Below are positions 32,438 to 35,954 of a stretch of DNA of 35,954 nucleotides, in pieces (positions within the stretch are counted from its first letter, which is position 1; the number at the start of each line of letters is the position of its first letter). The DNA is from Desulfarculaceae bacterium. Lineage in GTDB: Bacteria > Desulfobacterota > Desulfarculia > Desulfarculales > Desulfarculaceae. Below the pieces are notes generated by a model. That model did not search any database and was not told the origin of the DNA. It was given only the letters and a program-made list of their open reading frames with translations. The position numbers and the translations under genes are program-made. The stretch lies in contig JAMOVV010000108.1 of the NCBI GenBank assembly GCA_027067385.1, positions 1-35,954 on the forward strand. The letters run 5' to 3'.

Positions 32438-33799
32438 ATGCCAAGCTTCGCCCAGACCCATTCTCGGGTAACTACTTACTACCTGCTCAACCGGGAGTCC
32501 GATCTTCGCACCCGACTGGTGATGAGCGCCCGCTGGAAAAAGCCGGTACTCATCGTGCCCGCCCTGGCCAGCGAGTTCAACAATGCCGAGAACCTGCCCA
32601 TTTTTGAAAACATCGTGTCCCAACTGGCCGAGGCCGAATACCTGGCCCACGTCATCTTCGGCCTGGACGCGGCCACCGAAGACGACGTGCGCCTGTGCCT
32701 GGAGATTCTCAAGCGCAACGGCCTGACTAACTACGTCATCCAGTGGAACGACGGCCCGGCCATGAGCCAGATTTACCAGACCCTGCAAGACTCCGGCTTC
32801 GACCTCTCGCGCCGCGGCAAGGGCCGCAACGTATTTATGGGCTTCGGGGTGGCCATCGCCCTGGGGGCCACCTGCGTGGGGCTCCTGGACGCCGACATCC
32901 GCACCTTTCGCCGCAACCAACTGGACCGGCTCTTCTTCCCGGTGCTGGCCCATAACTACCCATTTGCCAAGGCCTTTTACGCCCGGTGGGACGGCAACCG
33001 CATGTACGGCCGGGTCAAACGGCTCCTGCTGGACCCCCTGTTGATCTCGCTCAAACGCAAGTTCAGCGAGAGCCGCGAAGAAAAGATGATGCGCATCATC
33101 GACTTCCTGCTGAGCTTTTACTACCAACTTTCCGGCGAGGTGGTGATCGACATGGAGCTGCTCAGGCGCATGCGCTACGCCCTGGACTGGGGAGTGGAGA
33201 TATTCACCCTCATCGAGGTGTTCCGCAAGGCGCCCATGGTGGCCCAGGTGGAGTTCACCCGGGGTAACTTCGACCACAAGCACCAGCGGGTATCCAAGCA
33301 AGACCCGGAACGCGGCCTGCACCGCATGGCCCTGGATATCATCAGCACCCTGCTGCACGCCCTCATCGTGGAAGAGGGCCTGGAGGTGGGCGAGGAATTC
33401 TTCCGCGACCTGGCACTCACTTACGAGTCCATCGCCGAGGACATCATCAAGAAATACTCCGATAACTGCGAGTTCAATACCCTCACCTACGACCGCGACG
33501 CCGAGGAGAGCATGGTCTACCAGGTGCTGAGCCGGGCTATTGTGCAGACCGGCGACGTGCTCACCAGCCCCACCCACGCGGCCGAAAAACTCCTGCGCTT
33601 CACCGCCAGCTTTGACGAGTTCCAGCCCTACCTGGAGCAAGGGCTGCAAAAGACCATCCTGGCGGTGGAACAGCGGCTGAAAGATGAGTCCCTGCAGATC
33701 CGGCACCTGCCCGGCTGGGAACGCATCCTCTGGAAACTGCCCCAGATCGGCTCGGCCATCGTCGACGCCCTGGAGGCCGACAAGGCCCGCTTCCACTAG
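32438..33799 (+). CDS. GT81-like glycosyltransferase (glucosyl/mannosylglycerate-type)
   Basis: The 453-residue protein starts with VTTYYLLNRESDLRTRL and has KKPVLIVPALASEFNNAENL as the GT-A N-terminal strand. RGKGRNVFMGFGVAIALG and the metal motif VGLLDADI follow (DAD in place of DxD), then SGEVVIDMELLRRMRYALDW and EVFRKAP. This layout resembles GT81 glucosyl-3-phosphoglycerate synthases, which make compatible-solute precursors. That specificity is inference. An in-frame frame extends to 32252, but ATG 32438 has AAGGAG 6 bases upstream. Its TAG stop directly touches the repeat hairpin at 33800. Confidence 0.75.
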   Translation: MPSFAQTHSRVTTYYLLNRESDLRTRLVMSARWKKPVLIVPALASEFNNAENLPIFENIVSQLAEAEYLAHVIFGLDAATEDDVRLCLEILKRNGLTNYVIQWNDGPAMSQIYQTLQDSGFDLSRRGKGRNVFMGFGVAIALGATCVGLLDADIRTFRRNQLDRLFFPVLAHNYPFAKAFYARWDGNRMYGRVKRLLLDPLLISLKRKFSESREEKMMRIIDFLLSFYYQLSGEVVIDMELLRRMRYALDWGVEIFTLIEVFRKAPMVAQVEFTRGNFDHKHQRVSKQDPERGLHRMALDIISTLLHALIVEEGLEVGEEFFRDLALTYESIAEDIIKKYSDNCEFNTLTYDRDAEESMVYQVLSRAIVQTGDVLTSPTHAAEKLLRFTASFDEFQPYLEQGLQKTILAVEQRLKDESLQIRHLPGWERILWKLPQIGSAIVDALEADKARFH

Positions 33800-34440
33800 G
33801 CCGCAGGCTGCGGCACCCAAATGGGGCCGAGTGCCTCGGCACCCGAATGGGCCGGGGCGATCTTCTGCGGGCCGGCGTTATCATTCAATTGCCGCCGGTA
33901 TAGAGATGGCTGGTAATTCCAGGTTGTCGTTTCAGGCGAGCCAAGAGGGGGAAAAGGAAGATTGCTTCGTCACCTGCCGGTTCCTCGCAAAGACGATTAT
34001 TTATTAAGTGAAACCGACACGACCTAAGAGAACGTGGGAGCGCAGGATGGCGGGGGACGAGCCTTGAGCGCATCGGACTTGGACCTATACGGCAGCCCAA
34101 GCTTTGGGCGGGAAAAGGAAGATTGCCGCGTCGCCTGCCGGCTCCTCGCAAAGACGATTTTTTATAAAGCCAACCCGACCCGACCTTAAAGTCGGTCTCG
34201 GACGTAGCAGGGCGGGGGACGAGCCTTGAGCGCATCGGACTTGGGCCTATACGGGAGCCCAAGCATTGGGCGGGAAAAGGAAGATTGCTTCGTCACCTGC
34301 CGGCTCCTCGCAAAGACGATTATTTATTAAGTGAAACCGACACGACCTAAAAGAACGCGGGAGCGAAGGATGGCGGGGGACGAGCCCGCGACCGTTGGGA
34401 CTTGGACCTATACGGCAGCCCAAGCCTTGGGCCTGGTAAT
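33800..34440. repeat. Mosaic hairpin-repeat block II, mostly inverted
   Basis: Two plus-oriented hairpins (33800-33814 GCCGCAG-G-CTGCGGC; 33826-33840 GCCGAG-TGC-CTCGGC), each followed by ACCCRAATGGG, lead into an inverted copy of the CCCCGGCCCATA to CTCTTGGC module (~33846-33950). Three tandem units of 161-162 bp start at 33951, 34112 and 34274. Each holds the inverted ATTGC...CGCAA module, the inverted GGTCCAAGTCC core and a hairpin (34095-34109, 34257-34271, 34418-34432). 34441-34532 is unique sequence leading to the next gene. Confidence 0.9.
33951..34440 (-). repeat. Tandem array of three 161-162-bp units
   Basis: GAAAAGGAAGATTGC recurs at 33951, 34112 and 34274. Units differ by scattered substitutions (for example TTCGTCACC versus CGCGTCGCC), so they are diverged rather than fresh duplications. 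No unique spacers exist, so this is not a CRISPR. Confidence 0.9.
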
Positions 34441-34532
34441 GGGGGGGAAAAGAGGATAAGAAAAAGCAGGGCCGGTCGTGCAGGACGGCGGTCCAATCGC
34501 CAAGCTCACCCAAGTTAGCCGGAGTAAGCGTA

Positions 34533-34814
34533 GTGTCATCGGATGTTGAAGAGCTGACCATACAATACGAAGAGAACGGCGAGGTGAAGGTCGAGGAGTT
34601 GGAGAAGGTGGTGATCCAGCGGGGTGTCTGGGCCACGGTGCTTTTCCGCTACCGCGACCGCAACAACAAGACCGGCGAGTGGAACAAGCCCAAGGCGGCC
34701 CTGCGCCGCTACCGCAAGATGGGCGGATTCTACCGCAAGCAGGACGCCGTTAACATCAGCGAGCGCTCGGCCCCGCTCTTGGTGGCCAAGCTCAGCGAGT
34801 GGTTCGAGGTCTAA
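34533..34814 (+). CDS. Conserved hypothetical protein, 93 aa
   Basis: The product starts MSSDVEELTIQYEENGEVKV and contains WATVLFRYRDRNNKTGEWNK, then YRKMGGFYRKQDAVNISER. It is charged and soluble, without cysteine or membrane segments, and looks like a small alpha/beta fold. I recall similar proteins in Desulfobacterota, always unnamed. GTG 34533 follows GGAG by 9 bases. It is bracketed by repeat blocks II and III and lies 45 bp upstream of the next gene, so the pair may form a two-gene unit. Confidence 0.75.
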   Translation: MSSDVEELTIQYEENGEVKVEELEKVVIQRGVWATVLFRYRDRNNKTGEWNKPKAALRRYRKMGGFYRKQDAVNISERSAPLLVAKLSEWFEV

Positions 34815-34859
34815 CCCGCCCCGGTGGGGGCGTTTTTATGCGTGAGTGAGGGTTGAGGC

Positions 34860-35477
34860 GTGCCGCTGGGATTCTACAGCCAGAGCCACGGTGCGGTGGC
34901 CTTTGGTTTTTTTCACATCGAGACCCACCTGCTACTGCTGCAAGACCGGGTTTTCTGGTGCCGTGATTTCTGCGAGCTGGTAACCGACCTGGCCCGCACC
35001 AAGGCCGACTCGATCTTTGCCGCCCGGCTGGCCGGCTGGCGCATGGCCGGGGCCAAGGCCCTGGGCGACCTGCAAGGGGCCATCGCCGGGCGCCGCTACG
35101 TCGGCTTCATCGGCGAGCTATATCGCCGCTGGCCCTTTCCCGAGGACCCCGGCGGCTTTCGCCAAAAGCCTGACGGCCTGGCCCCGCCGGAAGAGGTGGC
35201 CGCCCTGGCCGGGCGCTATGGCCGGCCGGAGCAGTGGGAGGTGTCGGCCGACCCCGGCCGGCGCGAGTTGGCCATCGACTCGGTGGTTTTTGACCTGCAA
35301 AGCGCCCAAGCGCTCATCGATTACGTATGGCGCGGCGGTATGCCGGGCTGGCAACGGGGCCGGCGTCCGGACTACCTGCTGTCCGCCGCCGATACCTGGC
35401 GCCAATCGGACAACCCCTTTCTCCAGGGCATGACCCTTACCCCCGACAAACGAGGCGCAATGCCTGTGCACCCGTAG
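34860..35477 (+). CDS. Conserved hypothetical protein with repeat-derived C-terminus
   Basis: The 205-residue protein begins MPLGFYSQSHGAVAFGFFHI and has FWCRDFCELVTDLARTKADS and RRYVGFIGELYRRWPFPEDP. No signal peptide or known catalytic motif is seen; the first 50 residues look globular and partly hydrophobic. The family is not recognised. GTG 34860 has GAGGTTGAGG before it. The last codons (KRGAMPVHP) and TAG stop lie in the interspersed repeat: an imperfect hairpin (35455-35469) followed by CACCCGTAGTGGGG, whose TAG ends the gene. Confidence 0.7.
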   Translation: MPLGFYSQSHGAVAFGFFHIETHLLLLQDRVFWCRDFCELVTDLARTKADSIFAARLAGWRMAGAKALGDLQGAIAGRRYVGFIGELYRRWPFPEDPGGFRQKPDGLAPPEEVAALAGRYGRPEQWEVSADPGRRELAIDSVVFDLQSAQALIDYVWRGGMPGWQRGRRPDYLLSAADTWRQSDNPFLQGMTLTPDKRGAMPVHP

Positions 35478-35954
35478 TGGGGTGCAGTGCCTGCACACCC
35501 ATAGTGGGGCACAGTGCCTGTGCTGCCGTATGGGTCCAAGTCCGATACGTTCAAGGCTCGTCGCCCGTTCTGCTCCGCTCGGGGCCGACTTTTAGATCGG
35601 TGCAATGCTTGCACACCCGTATGGGTCCAAGTCCCAACGGTCGCGGGCTCGTCACTCGGCCTGCTACGCTCGCGCGTTCTTTAAGGTCGGTGCAATGCTT
35701 GCACACCCGTATGGGTCCAAGTCCCAACGGTCGCGGGCTCGTCACTCGGCCTTCTACGCTCCCGCGTTCTTTTAGGTCGGGTCGGTTTGGCTTTATAAAA
35801 CTCCCCCTCTTGGCTCGCCTGAAACGATAACCTGGAATTACCCGCCATCTCTATACCGGCGGTAATTGAATGATAACGCTGGCCCGTAGAAGGTCGCCCC
35901 GGCCCATACGGGTGCAGCAGCCTGCTGCTGGGTTAGTTGTTTAGTGGGCCGAGC
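35455..35954. repeat. Mosaic hairpin-repeat block III
   Basis: Four consecutive hairpins occur (35455-35469 imperfect, 35482-35496, 35509-35523, then 35600-35614) linked by ACCCRTAGTGGGG or ACCCGTATGGG. The GGTCCAAGTCC core appears at about 35533, 35623 and 35713 with a 90-bp period between the latter two, and hairpin 35690-35704 duplicates 35600-35614. A plus-oriented CTCTTGGC...CCCCGGCCCATA module (~35803-35908) leads to hairpin 35914-35928. The ATTGCGAGG module is missing here. The block runs off the window. Confidence 0.88.

Noticed and set aside
32285-33820. 511-codon minus-strand open frame
   Set aside because: It mirrors the GT81-like gene and has biased composition (Val/His/Gln/Gly) with no motif.
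33951-34440. Possible CRISPR array
   Set aside because: Units are 161-162 bp, contiguous and diverged, with no short repeats alternating with unique spacers and no cas genes.

Overview
The window is GC-rich (roughly two thirds G+C by eye) bacterial chromosomal DNA. It most likely comes from a sulfate-reducing or syntrophic member of the Desulfobacterota, possibly near Desulfarculales. That is inferred from family content: a corrinoid methyltransferase operon with its own reductive activator, TRAP and CoA-transferase remnants, sigma-54 control, an IHF-like HU protein, and several small conserved proteins I associate with that phylum. No rRNA, tRNA, CRISPR array, intact transposase or phage gene was recognised.

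Layout. 1-2250 (+): a cytidylate-kinase-like protein and a class II aldolase, ending in a clear terminator. 2252-8289 (-): a polysaccharide export and assembly cluster (lipoprotein, small protein, Wzm-type permease, Wzt-type ATPase, two GT4 glycosyltransferases), tightly packed and driven by a candidate promoter that diverges from the next operon. 8489-12405 (+): PpiD-like foldase, TrmO-like tRNA methyltransferase, metallo-beta-lactamase-fold protein and TtcA-like tRNA thiolase, nearly touching each other. 12428-17021 (-): a corrinoid methyl-transfer operon (UroD-type methyltransferase, methyltetrahydrofolate:corrinoid methyltransferase, corrinoid protein, ferredoxin-ASKHA activator) behind a candidate -24/-12 promoter. 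17108-19917: a decaying catabolic zone with a broken sigma-54 activator, an intact enoyl-CoA hydratase, fragments of a TRAP permease and a CoA-transferase joined at one breakpoint, and a small frameshifted frame. 19953-22155 (-): two conserved hypothetical proteins and a phosphoesterase. 22563-22946 (-): an IHF/HU-like protein. 23547-25749 (+): SpeH-SpeE polyamine synthesis and a membrane protein. 26392-29575 (-): poly(A) polymerase and acyl-CoA synthetase. 29819-33799: inositol monophosphatase, a small cysteine-motif protein, DNA polymerase IV and a GT81-like glycosyltransferase. 34533-35477 (+): two conserved hypothetical genes set between repeat arrays.

The most unusual signal is non-coding. 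Three blocks (25712-26391, 33800-34440, 35455-35954) are built from one mosaic repeat family. Its signature is a 15-nt hairpin, seen 16 times, in which the stem sequence changes from copy to copy while pairing is kept (6+3+6 or 7+1+7). Two of these hairpins sit immediately after TAG stop codons of unrelated genes on opposite strands, and the repeat supplies the C-terminal codons and stop of two others. This looks like a REP/MITE-like element under selection for structure rather than sequence.

The second theme is decay: a methyl-group catabolism operon keeps intact enzymes and a sigma-54-like promoter, while the activator beside it carries a frameshift, a nonsense codon, an altered GAFTGA loop and no DNA-binding domain.
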